Below are positions 18,307-27,661 of a DNA stretch of 64,000 nt, piece after piece. Position 1 is the stretch's first letter; every line of letters starts with the position of its first letter. Below the pieces are notes generated by a model, which was given only the letters and a program-made list of their open reading frames with translations, had not been told where the DNA came from and made no database searches. The position numbers and the translations under genes are program-made. The DNA is from Herbinix sp. (GTDB taxonomy: Bacteria; Bacillota; Clostridia; Lachnospirales; Lachnospiraceae), in contig JAQSYO010000003.1 of NCBI GenBank assembly GCA_029256105.1, positions 1 to 64,000 on the forward strand, in the 5' to 3' direction.

Positions 18307-19971
18307 ATGAAAAGATCAAAAAGAATGGAAGTGCTAGATGGACGTCCTATAAATAAAGACGGCTATATCAATGAATGGCCAGAGATGGGTTTTATTGCAA
18401 TGACAAGCCCATATGATCCAAAACCTTCAATCAAAGTGAAAGACGGTGTTATTGTTGAATTAGACGGTAAGAATAGAGAAGATTTTGATTTTATTGACCA
18501 ATTTATTGCAGACTTTGCTATTCGGATTGACCGTACAGTTGAGACAATGAAAATTCCGTCTCTTGAAATAGCGAGAAAAATTGTAGATATTAATGTATCA
18601 AGAAAAGAAGTACTGAAGATCGTATCTGGAATTACACCTTCCAAAATGGTAGAAGTGATTAATTATCTTAACGTTGTGGAAATGATGATGGGAATGCAGA
18701 AGATGAGAGCAAGAAAAACTCCTGCGAACCAAGCACATATCACGAACTTAAAGGATGACCCGGTACAAATTGCTGCAGATGCAGCGGAAGGTGCGCTCAG
18801 GGGGTTTCGAGAAGAAGAAACAACAGTGGGAATAGCCAGATATGCACCTTTCAATGCGATTGCTCTGCTAATTGGTTCCCAAGTAGGAAGAAGAGGGGTA
18901 CTGACCCAATGTGCAGTGGAAGAAGCTACCGAACTGGAACTGGGTATCAAAGGCTTCACTACCTATGCAGAGACGATGTCCGTATATGGAACAGAAAAGG
19001 TATTTATCGATGGAGACGATACTCCATATTCGAAAGCATTTTTGAATGCAGCTTATGCGTCTAGAGGATTAAAGACAAGATTTACTTCCGGCTCCGGTTC
19101 TGAAGTATTAATGGGAAGTGCAGAACAGAAATCTATGCTATATTTAGAGACACGCTGTCTTTATGTAACCAAAGGTGCAGGATCCCAAGGAATTCAAAAT
19201 GGATCAGTAAGCTGTATCGGCGTGACCGCCAGTGTTCCCTCCGGTATCAGAGAAGTAATCGGGGAGAATCTAGTTGCTGCATTGTTAGGCCTGGAATGTG
19301 CCTCCTCCAATGATCAAAGCTTCTCTAATTCTGACATGAGAAGAACTGCAAGAACGATGCTTCAGTTCCTACCGGGAACCGATTTTATCTTCTCGGGCTA
19401 TGCCGCAGAACCAAATTATGATAATTTATTTGCTGGCTCCAACTTTGATGCGGAAGATTTTGACGATTATAACGTCCTACAAAGAGATATGCAGGTGGAT
19501 GGCGGACTTAAGCCCGTAAAGGAAGTAGATGTAATTCGAGTTAGACATACAGCAGGAAAGGCAGTTCAAGCAGTATTTCAATATCTTGGACTAACGGAGA
19601 TAACAGATGATCAAGTAGAAGCAGTTACTTATGCCCATGGAAGCAAAGATACGCTTAACAGAGATGTTACCGCTGATCTAATTGCTGTCGATGAAATGAT
19701 GAAGCGTGGAATCACAGGGGTAGATATCGTAAAAGCCTTGGCAGAAACCGGTTTTAACGAGTTGGCTGAGAGTATACTGAATATGCTCAAACAAAGAGTG
19801 ATTGGTGATTATATGCAAACATCAGCGATTTTAGATGAAGAGTTTAAAGTAATGTCAGGGGTCAATAAGCCAAATGACTACATGGGACCGGGAACCGGTT
19901 ACCGTGTTGACGGAGAACGTTGGGACGAAATAAAAGCAATCCCTCACATTATTGATCCAGAGAACTTCTAG
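18307..19971 (+). CDS. pduC: B12-dependent propanediol/glycerol dehydratase, large subunit
   Basis: The catalytic alpha subunit of adenosylcobalamin-dependent diol dehydratase, which converts 1,2-propanediol to propanal or glycerol to 3-hydroxypropanal. The length (554 aa from the ATG at 18307, with AAAGGTG upstream) equals that of enterobacterial PduC, and long blocks are unchanged, for example NVVEMMMxMQKMRARxTP, NVKDxPVQIAADAAEGA-like sequence, ARYAPFNAIALL, TSGSGSEV, ECASSNDQ and AGSNxDAEDFDDYN. It heads a tightly packed operon for the other subunits and the reactivase. Because rhamnose genes follow, propanediol is the more likely substrate, but the enzyme class accepts both. Confidence 0.95.
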   Translation: MKRSKRMEVLDGRPINKDGYINEWPEMGFIAMTSPYDPKPSIKVKDGVIVELDGKNREDFDFIDQFIADFAIRIDRTVETMKIPSLEIARKIVDINVSRKEVLKIVSGITPSKMVEVINYLNVVEMMMGMQKMRARKTPANQAHITNLKDDPVQIAADAAEGALRGFREEETTVGIARYAPFNAIALLIGSQVGRRGVLTQCAVEEATELELGIKGFTTYAETMSVYGTEKVFIDGDDTPYSKAFLNAAYASRGLKTRFTSGSGSEVLMGSAEQKSMLYLETRCLYVTKGAGSQGIQNGSVSCIGVTASVPSGIREVIGENLVAALLGLECASSNDQSFSNSDMRRTARTMLQFLPGTDFIFSGYAAEPNYDNLFAGSNFDAEDFDDYNVLQRDMQVDGGLKPVKEVDVIRVRHTAGKAVQAVFQYLGLTEITDDQVEAVTYAHGSKDTLNRDVTADLIAVDEMMKRGITGVDIVKALAETGFNELAESILNMLKQRVIGDYMQTSAILDEEFKVMSGVNKPNDYMGPGTGYRVDGERWDEIKAIPHIIDPENF

Positions 19972-19983
19972 GAGGCAGACCGT

Positions 19984-20634
19984 ATGGAGATAAATCAAAC
20001 ATTAATTGAACAGATCACCAAATTAGTAATTGAAACAGTAAAAGAACAAAGAGGCATCAATACGACCTCCCAAACCAGCAGTCCTAGAAGCGTAAAGACC
20101 TCCTATAAAGGGTACCCTATCGCCATGAAAGGATCAAATCCTAAAGAAGTGGTAATTGGCGTAGGACCTGCATTTCAAAGAGAGATTAAAAATACGATTA
20201 ATGGATTAAAGCTTAGCGAAGTGATAAGTAATGTAAAAGCTGGAATTGAAGAAGAAGGAATGCGCCCAAGAGTAGTGAAGGTTCTAAAAACCTCAGACGT
20301 TTGCTTCATGGCTTTGGAAGCTGCGAAAATCAGCGGTTCCGGAATTGGAGTTGGGATTCAATCCAAAGGTACGACAGTAATACACCAAAAGGACTTATAT
20401 CCACTGTCTAACTTAGAGCTGTTTCCGCAGGCACCTTTATTGACGCTGGAAACTTATCGGGCAATCGGTAAAAATGCAGCCAAATATGCAAAAGGCGAAA
20501 AGGTATCACCAATCGAAGGTCGCAATGATCCAATGGTTCGTGCCAATTACCAAGTCAAAGCAGCACTGATGCACATCAAGGAAACCGAACAAGTTGATTT
20601 AAGTATGTCAATCATTGAATGGGGGGCCGAATAA
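19984..20634 (+). CDS. pduD: B12-dependent propanediol/glycerol dehydratase, medium subunit
   Basis: The beta subunit (216 aa), which with the large subunit forms the cobalamin-binding site. It starts 12 bases after the previous stop, with AGGAGG overlapping that stop. Family blocks include EVVIGVGPAFQ, GMRPRVVKVLKTSDVCFMA, SGSGIGVGIQSKGTTVIHQKDLYPLSNLELF and APLLTLETYRAIGKNAAKYAKGE. The first 20 residues (MEINQTLIEQITKLVIETV) form an amphipathic helix like the PduD peptide that targets the enzyme to bacterial microcompartments, although no shell gene lies in this window. Confidence 0.95.
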   Translation: MEINQTLIEQITKLVIETVKEQRGINTTSQTSSPRSVKTSYKGYPIAMKGSNPKEVVIGVGPAFQREIKNTINGLKLSEVISNVKAGIEEEGMRPRVVKVLKTSDVCFMALEAAKISGSGIGVGIQSKGTTVIHQKDLYPLSNLELFPQAPLLTLETYRAIGKNAAKYAKGEKVSPIEGRNDPMVRANYQVKAALMHIKETEQVDLSMSIIEWGAE

Positions 20635-21029
20635 TGATGAAATATCCTTTTGGTGAATATGAAAAAGATTCCATCAGATCCAAGACCGGAAAGAAACTGA
20701 GTGACATAACCTTGGACGAGATTAAACAAGGAAAGGTTACGGCGGATGACATTAAAATATCGAAGGAAATGTTATATAATCAGGGTAAGGTTGCCAAAGA
20801 GAATGATAATCCGGAACTGGCGAATAATTTTGAACGAGCTTCCGAACTAGTGGATGTGCCGGATGATGTAATCTTAGCCATGTATAATAAACTTAGACCA
20901 AACAGATCAACGAAATTAGAACTTGTCACGATGGCTAAGGAGTTAATGGAGCAATATCATGCAGTAAATTGTGCTAAGCTTGTACTGGAAGCGGCTGAAA
21001 TTTATGAGAAAAGGGGAATCCTTCTTTGA
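20634..21029 (+). CDS. pduE: B12-dependent propanediol/glycerol dehydratase, small subunit
   Basis: The gamma subunit (131 aa). The start codon overlaps the stop of the medium subunit (TAATG), so translation is coupled. Typical blocks are TGKKLSDITLDEIKQGKVTADDIKIS, NFERASELVDVPDDVILAMYNKLRPNRST and AKLVLEAAEIYEKRGIL. It lacks the extra N-terminal targeting-like helix seen in enterobacterial PduE. Confidence 0.95.
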   Translation: MMKYPFGEYEKDSIRSKTGKKLSDITLDEIKQGKVTADDIKISKEMLYNQGKVAKENDNPELANNFERASELVDVPDDVILAMYNKLRPNRSTKLELVTMAKELMEQYHAVNCAKLVLEAAEIYEKRGILL

Positions 21030-22843
21030 AACTGATTGCAGGTGTGGATATAGGTAATTCAACAACCGAGGTTTGTATTGGCTCCGTAGGTGAGGAAGGA
21101 AGGATGAAGTTTTTATCCTCCGCTTCCAGAATAACGACCGGTACGAAAGGAACCTTGGCAAATGTTCCAGGCATTATAACAGCGCTGGAAGATGCTATGG
21201 GAAAATTGAATAAACCGGTAAGCGACCTGAGTTTAATCCGAATCAACGAGGCTACCCCTGTTATAGGTGACACAGCGATGGAGACAATCACGGAGACAAT
21301 TATTACGGAATCCTCTATGATCGGACATAATCCCTCCACTCCGGCAGGAGCTGGGCAGGCAGTTGGTTCGATATTATTCATAGAACATCTGGAGGCTGGA
21401 AGACCAGAAATGCCTTATATTATTGTCGCCGGTAACTCTTATTCTTATGAAGAGATTGCCGTACAGTTAAACCGTTATGATAAGAAGTTAAACATAGTAG
21501 GAATTATTTTACAGGCAGATGAAGCAGTATTAGTCTGGAACCGCTTAGAACATAAACTTCCTGTCATTGATGAAGTCAAAAATATCAACAGAATTCCGGA
21601 TGGAAAACTGGCTGCAGTTGAAGTTGCATTACCTGGTCAAACAATCCGGATGTTATCTAATCCTTATGGAATAGCAACATTGCTTCAATTATCGGCTGAG
21701 GAAACAAAATCAATTACACCGATTGCAAAAAGCCTGATTGGCAAGAGAAGTGCAGTTGTTATCAAGACGCCACATGGGAATCGAAAAGAAAATGTACTAC
21801 CGGCTGGTGAGATATACATCGAGTCTGACCGGACGGAGGTAGTGAACATCGATTCAGGTGCGGATAAGATTATGGAGGTATTAAGCACAGCCGGAGAGAT
21901 TAAAGATATCAGCGGTCAGGTGAACACCAATATCGGTAACATGCTGGCTAAGATTAAAATCGGAATGAGCGAGGTATCAGAAGAGGTAAGCCAAAATATT
22001 CGCATCACAGATATCCTAGCAGTGGATACGTTAGCTTCGGTACCAATATCGGGTGCATTGGCAGGTGAAACCTGTCTGGAAAAGGCGGTTGGAATCGCTG
22101 CAATGGTGAAAACGGAACAGCTTCCAATGGAAAAGATCGCTGAGGAAGTGAAAAAGCAGTTACATATTTATGTAAAAGTAGCAGGAGTCGAAGCTGTGAT
22201 GGCGGCACTGGGAGCAATAACAACACCCGGAACACAACTACCTCTGGCTATTCTTGATTTAGGTGGAGGCTCTACCGATGCCGGTATTATCTTTCATGAT
22301 GGACGGGTATCGGTTACACATCAGGCAGGTGCCGGTGAACTGGTATCCATGCTGATACAGACGGAACTCGGACTTGCTAACCGAATAACTGCGGAGCAAA
22401 TTAAAAAATATCCTTTAGCCAAAGTAGAAAGTCTTTATCATATGCGGTTGGAAAGTGGGGAAATTCACTTTTTTGAGGAAGCAATCGATCCGAAATACTT
22501 TGGAAATGTAGTTCTTCTTCATCCGGATGGTATGATTAAGATAGAAGAAGATCTCCCATTAGAGAAGATCGCAGCAGTCCGAAGAGATGCAAAACGCAAG
22601 GTGTTTGTTAAAAATGCCATGCGAGCTCTCACAAAGGTGGCACCGGATCACAATTTGAGAAACATTCCGAATATTGTGTTAGTAGGAGGCTCAGCGGAGG
22701 ATTTTGAAGTGCCGGAGATGCTAATGGAGGAGTTCGCTAACTACAGGATTGTTTGTGGGCGAGGAAATATTAGAGGTTCTCAAGGTCCAAGGAATGCAGT
22801 GGCAACCGGACTTGTATTATCCTATATCGGAGGTAATAATTAG
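21026..22843 (+). CDS. pduG: Diol dehydratase reactivase, large ATPase subunit
   Basis: The 605-aa reactivating factor, which uses ATP to expel damaged cobalamin from the dehydratase. It has an actin/Hsp70-like fold: IAGVDIGNSTTEVCIG at the N-terminus and LAILDLGGGSTDAGII near residue 408, with the IVLVGGSAEDFEVPEM strand at the end. It begins at a TTG (21026) that overlaps the stop of the small subunit; AAGGGGA is 8-12 bases upstream. Length and order match PduG/DdrA. Confidence 0.93.
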   Translation: MKLIAGVDIGNSTTEVCIGSVGEEGRMKFLSSASRITTGTKGTLANVPGIITALEDAMGKLNKPVSDLSLIRINEATPVIGDTAMETITETIITESSMIGHNPSTPAGAGQAVGSILFIEHLEAGRPEMPYIIVAGNSYSYEEIAVQLNRYDKKLNIVGIILQADEAVLVWNRLEHKLPVIDEVKNINRIPDGKLAAVEVALPGQTIRMLSNPYGIATLLQLSAEETKSITPIAKSLIGKRSAVVIKTPHGNRKENVLPAGEIYIESDRTEVVNIDSGADKIMEVLSTAGEIKDISGQVNTNIGNMLAKIKIGMSEVSEEVSQNIRITDILAVDTLASVPISGALAGETCLEKAVGIAAMVKTEQLPMEKIAEEVKKQLHIYVKVAGVEAVMAALGAITTPGTQLPLAILDLGGGSTDAGIIFHDGRVSVTHQAGAGELVSMLIQTELGLANRITAEQIKKYPLAKVESLYHMRLESGEIHFFEEAIDPKYFGNVVLLHPDGMIKIEEDLPLEKIAAVRRDAKRKVFVKNAMRALTKVAPDHNLRNIPNIVLVGGSAEDFEVPEMLMEEFANYRIVCGRGNIRGSQGPRNAVATGLVLSYIGGNN

Positions 22844-22844
22844 G

Positions 22845-23201
22845 ATGACTACTAGGCCAACAATTTTAATTTATGTTATTAATCCTAACCTCAAGCTTCT
22901 GAAGGAAGTATGTGCCGGTATTGAAGAAGAAGGTATTTATTATGAGGTTATTCACAGGGATAACGGTGAAATCAACACTTTATGCTACGAGAGTGCCAAC
23001 ACTTCGATATTAGGGACTGGGATTGCAATGAAAGAAACCATAATAGCACTAACTCTAAGCTCACTTCCGAAAGGAAAACAAGTATTTAAATTAGAAGATC
23101 CATCATGGAATCAGGCTAGGAACCTTGGGACCAATGCTGCAAGAGCTGTTAAAAGAAAATCCTTCAAAGAAATAGGTTGCGGAAATAAATATGATGATTA
23201 A
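22845..23201 (+). CDS. pduH: Diol dehydratase reactivase, small subunit
   Basis: A 118-aa partner of the ATPase subunit (PduH/DdrB). The fold resembles the dehydratase beta subunit: it starts RPTILIYVINPNLKLLKEVCAGIEEEG and includes ILGTGIAMKETIIAL. The ATG at 22845 lies one base after the preceding stop, with GGAGG at 22829-22833. It ends the compact pduCDEGH block; the adenosyltransferase gene follows 210 bases later. Confidence 0.9.
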   Translation: MTTRPTILIYVINPNLKLLKEVCAGIEEEGIYYEVIHRDNGEINTLCYESANTSILGTGIAMKETIIALTLSSLPKGKQVFKLEDPSWNQARNLGTNAARAVKRKSFKEIGCGNKYDD

Positions 23202-23410
23202 AAGAGTTTATGAGCGAGGCTGATAATCAGAGCAGAGCTAATAAACAAATTTGATAAATAGCTGACAAATAAAACGGATAATCTTTACGGATAAATATAG
23301 CGATAAATATATGTTAAATAGAACGATAACCAGAGCCGCATAGAGTTGATAAAAGAACTTGTAACAGCGGTAATAAATTAAGTTAAATATAATACGAGAG
23401 GTGATAAACC

Positions 23411-24427
23411 ATGAGTATATACACTAAAGCAGGCGATAAAGGAATGACAAGCTTGGCTAAAACACAAAATGTATCAAAATCAGATGATAGGATACAATTA
23501 CTCGGCAGCCTAGACGAACTGACCAGCAGCCTGGGACTCGTAAAGGCTTCTGAAACCAGGGAAGAGATACGAGTTGAATTGGAACGTATCCAGAGAAATC
23601 TGATGACCATCATGGCAGGAATCGCAGATCAATTTAATAAAGAGTATAAAATGACGGAGGAAGAGACGACACATCTGGAAGATAAAATAAATCAGATGGA
23701 AGACTCTTTTCCCAGAAAAAAGGAATTTATACTTCCGGGAGAATGTATCCATTCCGCACAGATAGATGTGGCAAGAACCATTACAAGACGTTCCGAGAGG
23801 CTACTAATAACCGTTGATAAAAAGTTTATAGTAGATTCTGGATCGAAAAAATATATCAATCGCCTAGCTGATTATCTGTATATGCTCGCGCGGTATACGG
23901 ACTTTTTACAAAAAAGCAGAAATCCGCAATCCATCAAAATATCGAATGGAGTGAATCAGAATATGGAAAATAATGATATTGTACAATCAGTGATAGACAA
24001 AATAGGTCTTGGCTTATTAAGAATAAACTTGAATACTTCTAAGAACTTGATTTCCAGAATAGAGGAGCAGGCTGCAAAGCTTGGATTGAATGCAGTCATA
24101 GCAATTTGTACACCGGAAGGCAACCCAGTTGCTGTTCATGTTATGGATGGAGCTTATCTTGCAAGCTTCGATATCGCCATGAAGAAAGCCTATACAAGTG
24201 TTGCTGTTAAAATGTCCACGAAAGAGCTGGGAGAACTTGCGAAGCCTGGTGGAACATTTTATGGTATTGATAAGGCTGACAATGGAAAGATTATAATATT
24301 CGGTGGAGGAATTCCACTGATGCACAAGGGTAGGATGCTAGGTGGACTTGGTATTAGTGGTGGCACTGCAGAAGAAGATGCTTCCTTAGCAGAGCTCGGA
24401 TTATCTATCTTTGAAGAGATTTTATAA
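23411..24427 (+). CDS. pduO: PduO-type cob(I)alamin adenosyltransferase with C-terminal GlcG/HbpS-type domain
   Basis: A 338-aa two-domain protein. Residues 1-170 are the PduO/MMAB adenosyltransferase: YTKAGDKGMTSL binds ATP, QLLGSLDELTSSLG and the VARTITRRSERLL motif complete the active site. Residues about 195-338 form the PduO C-terminal domain, a haem- or cobalamin-binding module of the HbpS type (AVIAICTPEGNPVAVHVMDGA, FGGGIPLMHKGRMLGGLGISGG). It makes the adenosylcobalamin needed by the dehydratase encoded just upstream. The start is preceded by GAGAGGTGA. Confidence 0.93.
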   Translation: MSIYTKAGDKGMTSLAKTQNVSKSDDRIQLLGSLDELTSSLGLVKASETREEIRVELERIQRNLMTIMAGIADQFNKEYKMTEEETTHLEDKINQMEDSFPRKKEFILPGECIHSAQIDVARTITRRSERLLITVDKKFIVDSGSKKYINRLADYLYMLARYTDFLQKSRNPQSIKISNGVNQNMENNDIVQSVIDKIGLGLLRINLNTSKNLISRIEEQAAKLGLNAVIAICTPEGNPVAVHVMDGAYLASFDIAMKKAYTSVAVKMSTKELGELAKPGGTFYGIDKADNGKIIIFGGGIPLMHKGRMLGGLGISGGTAEEDASLAELGLSIFEEIL

Positions 24428-24475
24428 ATTATTTAGGTTTTGTCACAACATATTGTTGATATTCAGTATGTTTTT

Positions 24476-24502
24476 GAGCAGAGCGTAAATACTGCTCTGC
24501 TC
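24476..24502 (+). terminator. Terminator of the diol dehydratase operon
   Basis: GAGCAGAGC (24476-24484) is perfectly inverted at 24494-24502 with a 9-base loop and a short T stretch after it. It separates the operon from the convergent TPR gene. Confidence 0.7.
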
Positions 24503-24545
24503 GAGTGAATTTTTCATTTAGGTAGCATTTATAAAATATATCGAA

Positions 24546-25076
24546 TTAACTTTGTTTCAGGTTAATCTTGTTTAGCATTTGTTCTAATTCCAGAATATAC
24601 ACATCGACACTTGATTTATGTGATATATCTTTTGTTTTATTCAAATATATATATGCCTCTTGAAACTGCTCCTTTTGGTAGAAAATTTGTGCTAAATTAA
24701 GATTAAGTAAAGCAATGTCATTCTCTGTTCGTACTCCAAAATCTAATGCCTTTCTTATATGTTCCTCAGCCGCATACAAATCATTATCCTTTAACTTGAT
24801 TAATCCCAATGCCCAATAATAATAACCCTTTTGTGATTTTGATAATAAATCCGGCTTTGAAATCTGTGATAATTCTTTCTTTGCCTTGGCAAAATTATTT
24901 TTTTTTATGCTTTGAAAGGCTTTCCACACAGTTCCATTTCGGAAATAACCGTAAATTATAAATAGCACAGATAAAATTAGTAGTGCTCCTTCTATGAGCA
25001 TACCATAATTTATTATTATACATCCAAAAACAAAGCAAATAACTCCCATAACTATTCGTAAATTTCTTCCAAACAT
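24546..25076 (-). CDS. Membrane-anchored TPR-like protein
   Basis: A 176-aa protein with two membrane segments at residues about 7-25 and 29-45, then a cytoplasmic helical region of roughly 110 residues. That region contains TPR-like helices (KGYYYWALGLIKLKDNDLYAAEEHIRKALDFG, LNLAQIFYQKEQFQEAYIYLNKT). No catalytic motif is seen. It may scaffold a membrane complex, but no partner is apparent. Confidence 0.65.
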   Translation of the reverse strand: MFGRNLRIVMGVICFVFGCIIINYGMLIEGALLILSVLFIIYGYFRNGTVWKAFQSIKKNNFAKAKKELSQISKPDLLSKSQKGYYYWALGLIKLKDNDLYAAEEHIRKALDFGVRTENDIALLNLNLAQIFYQKEQFQEAYIYLNKTKDISHKSSVDVYILELEQMLNKINLKQS

Positions 25077-25104
25077 ACTTTGGTCCTCTCGTTTCTTATT
25101 GTAA

Positions 25105-25150
25105 TGATTATACCTTGTGTTAAGATTATACCTTGTTAAGATTATACCTT
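25105..25150. repeat. Three tandem copies of a GATTATACCTT unit
   Basis: Between the TPR gene and the AraC gene the unit GATTATACCTT, with TTGTTAA-type spacers, occurs three times in tandem within about 46 bases. It lies upstream of both divergent genes and could affect their promoters or be a simple slippage product. Confidence 0.6.
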
Positions 25151-25296
25151 GGATATTGCTATATACCTAAATGATTGGAATAACACCGCTATATTTTTGT
25201 TTACAAATAAGTAGCACAAATAAGCAACTATTTATCTTTATTATTAGGAACGGTTCGTGTTATAATAAAATAATTAAGAATATGCGAGGAACGAGA

Positions 25297-26256
25297 ATGA
25301 ATTCAATTATTTTAAATCAATTGGAAACGATCACTCCGGAGGAGCAGGATATTCTGGATGGTAAAACGGAAATAAATAAGGATTTATACATGGATTCCGC
25401 ATCTATGGTTATTGATCGTAGGAAACTGCTGGAACATGGAAAGTTGATCCAAATCCGCAAACATACTCGTTTTGTGCATTTTCCAAAGCATACCCATAAT
25501 TATGTCGAAGTAATCTATGTGTGTGAAGGAAAGACCAATCATATCATCAATGGAGAAGAATTGACGCTGCAGGAGGGGGAACTGCTTTTTCTTAACCAGA
25601 ATGCAACGCAGGAGATTATGCCCGCTGGAGCGAAGGATATAGCAGTTAATTTTATTATACTTCCTGAATTTTTTGATCAAGCGTTACTTATGATCGGAGA
25701 TGAAGAAAATCTTATTCGTGACTTTATTATTGGATGCCTAAAGGGTGAAGAGGAACATGTAAGCTATCTGCATTTTAAGGTAGAGGAGGTGCTCCCAATT
25801 CAAAACCTGGTGGAGAATCTGATATGGACCATCTTGTATAGCCAGCAGAATAAAAGAAAAATAAATCAAAGTACCATGGGGCTACTTTTACTGCATCTGA
25901 TGAATCACACAGATAAAGTAACCGTAGGTAAAAACCATAGCGAACAAGAATTATTACTGTCAGTATTGCGCTTTGTGGAAGAACATTATAAGGAAGGTAA
26001 ACTCTCAGAGCTTGCTTTCGAACTCCACTATGATTTGTATAGTCTTAGTCGTATGATTAAAAAAATGACAAACAAAAACTATACTGAATTGGTACAAAAT
26101 AAGAGATTAAACCAGGCGGCTTATCTTCTTGCCAATACAAAGCTTTCCGTAGCGGACATTGGACTGGCTATAGGATATGATAACCTCAGCTATTTCCATC
26201 GGATCTTCAGGGAAAAATACGGAGTCTCACCGAAAAAGTATAGAGATTACTTATAA
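25297..26256 (+). CDS. AraC-family transcriptional regulator (RhaS/RhaR-like)
   Basis: A 319-aa regulator with an N-terminal cupin sensor domain (HTRFVHFPKHTHNYVEVIYVCEGKTNHIINGEELTLQEGELLFLN) and a C-terminal AraC double helix-turn-helix (LSELAFELHYDLYSLSRMIKKMTNKNYTELVQNKRLNQAAYLL, then VADIGLAIGYDNLSYFHRIFREKYGVSPKKYRDYL). The ATG at 25297 has GCGAGGA upstream; longer starts lack a ribosome site. Lying between the diol dehydratase operon and the rhamnose genes, it is the obvious candidate activator of this sugar pathway. Confidence 0.88.
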   Translation: MNSIILNQLETITPEEQDILDGKTEINKDLYMDSASMVIDRRKLLEHGKLIQIRKHTRFVHFPKHTHNYVEVIYVCEGKTNHIINGEELTLQEGELLFLNQNATQEIMPAGAKDIAVNFIILPEFFDQALLMIGDEENLIRDFIIGCLKGEEEHVSYLHFKVEEVLPIQNLVENLIWTILYSQQNKRKINQSTMGLLLLHLMNHTDKVTVGKNHSEQELLLSVLRFVEEHYKEGKLSELAFELHYDLYSLSRMIKKMTNKNYTELVQNKRLNQAAYLLANTKLSVADIGLAIGYDNLSYFHRIFREKYGVSPKKYRDYL

Positions 26257-26271
26257 GAAAAACCATTTAAC

Positions 26272-26520
26272 AAAAAGCGAAGACAAAAAGCTAATATAAA
26301 AAGCTTATGTAAAAAATTTATATAAAAAGCTAAGATAAAAAAGCTAAGATAAAAAAGCTAAGATAAAAAAGCTATGATAAAAAGCTAAAGCAAAAAGCTA
26401 AAGCAAAAAGCTAAAGCAAAAAGCTAAAGCAAAAAGCTAAAGCAAAAAGGTAAAACAAAAAGCTAAAACAAAAAGGTATAAGAAAAAGCATAGACAAAAA
26501 GCAAAGAAAAAACTAATACA
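26272..26520. repeat. 13-bp minisatellite, about 19 units
   Basis: The gap between the AraC and HAD genes is filled with head-to-tail copies of AAAAAGCTAARNN. The early units read AAAAAGCTAAGAT (13-14 bp, with an added A) and five consecutive later ones read AAAAAGCTAAAGC exactly; units at both ends are degenerate. The strand bias is extreme (almost no C or T outside the GCT core). The unit length is not a multiple of three and stops occur in every frame, so it is not coding. Confidence 0.9.
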
Positions 26521-26592
26521 AAAGTCCATAACGATAAGACATATAACAATAAATATATATGAGAAATCTCATTATGATACAGGAGCATAAAC

Positions 26593-27396
26593 ATGATAAA
26601 ACTGGTAGTAAGTGACCTGGATGGTACCTTGTTAAGAAAAGAGAAACAAAGATTAGAACCTGAAACATTGGAATTAATACGTTGCCTACAAGAGCAAGGA
26701 GTTATATTTGCCGCAGCAAGCGGAAGACAATATCCCAATATGTACCGTATGTTTGAGTCTGCGATTGGCAATATGTATTTTATATGTGAAAATGGCAGCT
26801 TAGTTATGCATCAGGGGAAGGTTTGCAGCAAGAAGAGTATCGATCGCAATGTAGGAATGGAACTAATTAACGATATCCTGGATACTGAGGATGCGGAGGT
26901 ATTGATATCCGGAGAAACAACCTCCTATATCATTCCCAAGAAGGAAGCTTACGAAGACTTTCTGATCGATTTGGTTAAGAATAATATTACGACAATAACC
27001 GATGCAAGACAAATTCAGGAGGATTTTATTAAAATTTCTGCATTTTGGCAAGGTAATAATAATATACCGAAGGATTTAGAGGAACATCTCCGAAGAAAAT
27101 ATAGTGATAGACTTCAGGCAGTTGTTTCGGGAAATGAATGGTTGGATTTTATTCCATTGGATGCTGGTAAGGGCAATGCATTAACCTATTTAATGGATGA
27201 CTTGGGGATTTCCAAGGAAGAAACTATGGTTTTTGGTGATAATGAAAATGACATCTCCATGCTCTTATTAACAGATAATAGTTATGTAATGAGTCATGCT
27301 TCCGATAACATTAAACAATTTGGTAAAAAGGAATGCAGGTATGTGGATGATGTACTTAAATTATTAATTGAAGAAAGTTGCATGAATTACAAATAG
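26593..27396 (+). CDS. Cof-type HAD-IIB family phosphatase
   Basis: A 267-aa haloacid dehalogenase-type phosphatase. Motif I is VVSDLDGTLL at residues 5-14 with the nucleophilic Asp, motif II is AAASGRQ, and motifs III/IV are GKGNAL and FGDNENDISML near residue 214. The large cap domain between them is the IIB type. Relatives dephosphorylate sugar phosphates or pyridoxal phosphate. Its place between the AraC regulator and rhaB suggests a sugar-phosphate detoxifying role. CAGGAG precedes the start. Confidence 0.85.
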   Translation: MIKLVVSDLDGTLLRKEKQRLEPETLELIRCLQEQGVIFAAASGRQYPNMYRMFESAIGNMYFICENGSLVMHQGKVCSKKSIDRNVGMELINDILDTEDAEVLISGETTSYIIPKKEAYEDFLIDLVKNNITTITDARQIQEDFIKISAFWQGNNNIPKDLEEHLRRKYSDRLQAVVSGNEWLDFIPLDAGKGNALTYLMDDLGISKEETMVFGDNENDISMLLLTDNSYVMSHASDNIKQFGKKECRYVDDVLKLLIEESCMNYK

Positions 27397-27560
27397 TTGC
27401 AAAATTGAATACATTTTATAGTAGGTATTTTCAATTGATATTTGACATATTTTACAAAGAAATTGTAAGAGGTAACTTATAACCAAAGCATTATTATGAT
27501 GTAATGATAGAAGTATTTTTAATGTAATTTTAGATTAATATAATGAATAAGATCGATTGC

Positions 27561-27603
27561 AAATAAGGACGTTTATTTAATCAAATAGCGTCCTTATTTT
27601 TTA
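27561..27603 (+). terminator. Rho-independent terminator
   Basis: AAATAAGGACG (27561-27571) pairs with CGTCCTTATTT (27589-27599), and T residues follow. It separates the HAD gene from rhaB, so the rhamnose genes should have their own promoter. Confidence 0.75.
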
Positions 27604-27661
27604 TGCATTTTTATTATATTATATTACTATAGTAAGACAAACAATAAGGAGTGAAGGCATT

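Noticed and set aside
26272..26520. CRISPR-like array
   Set aside because: The units are head to tail with no unique spacers, and no cas gene is present; it is a minisatellite.
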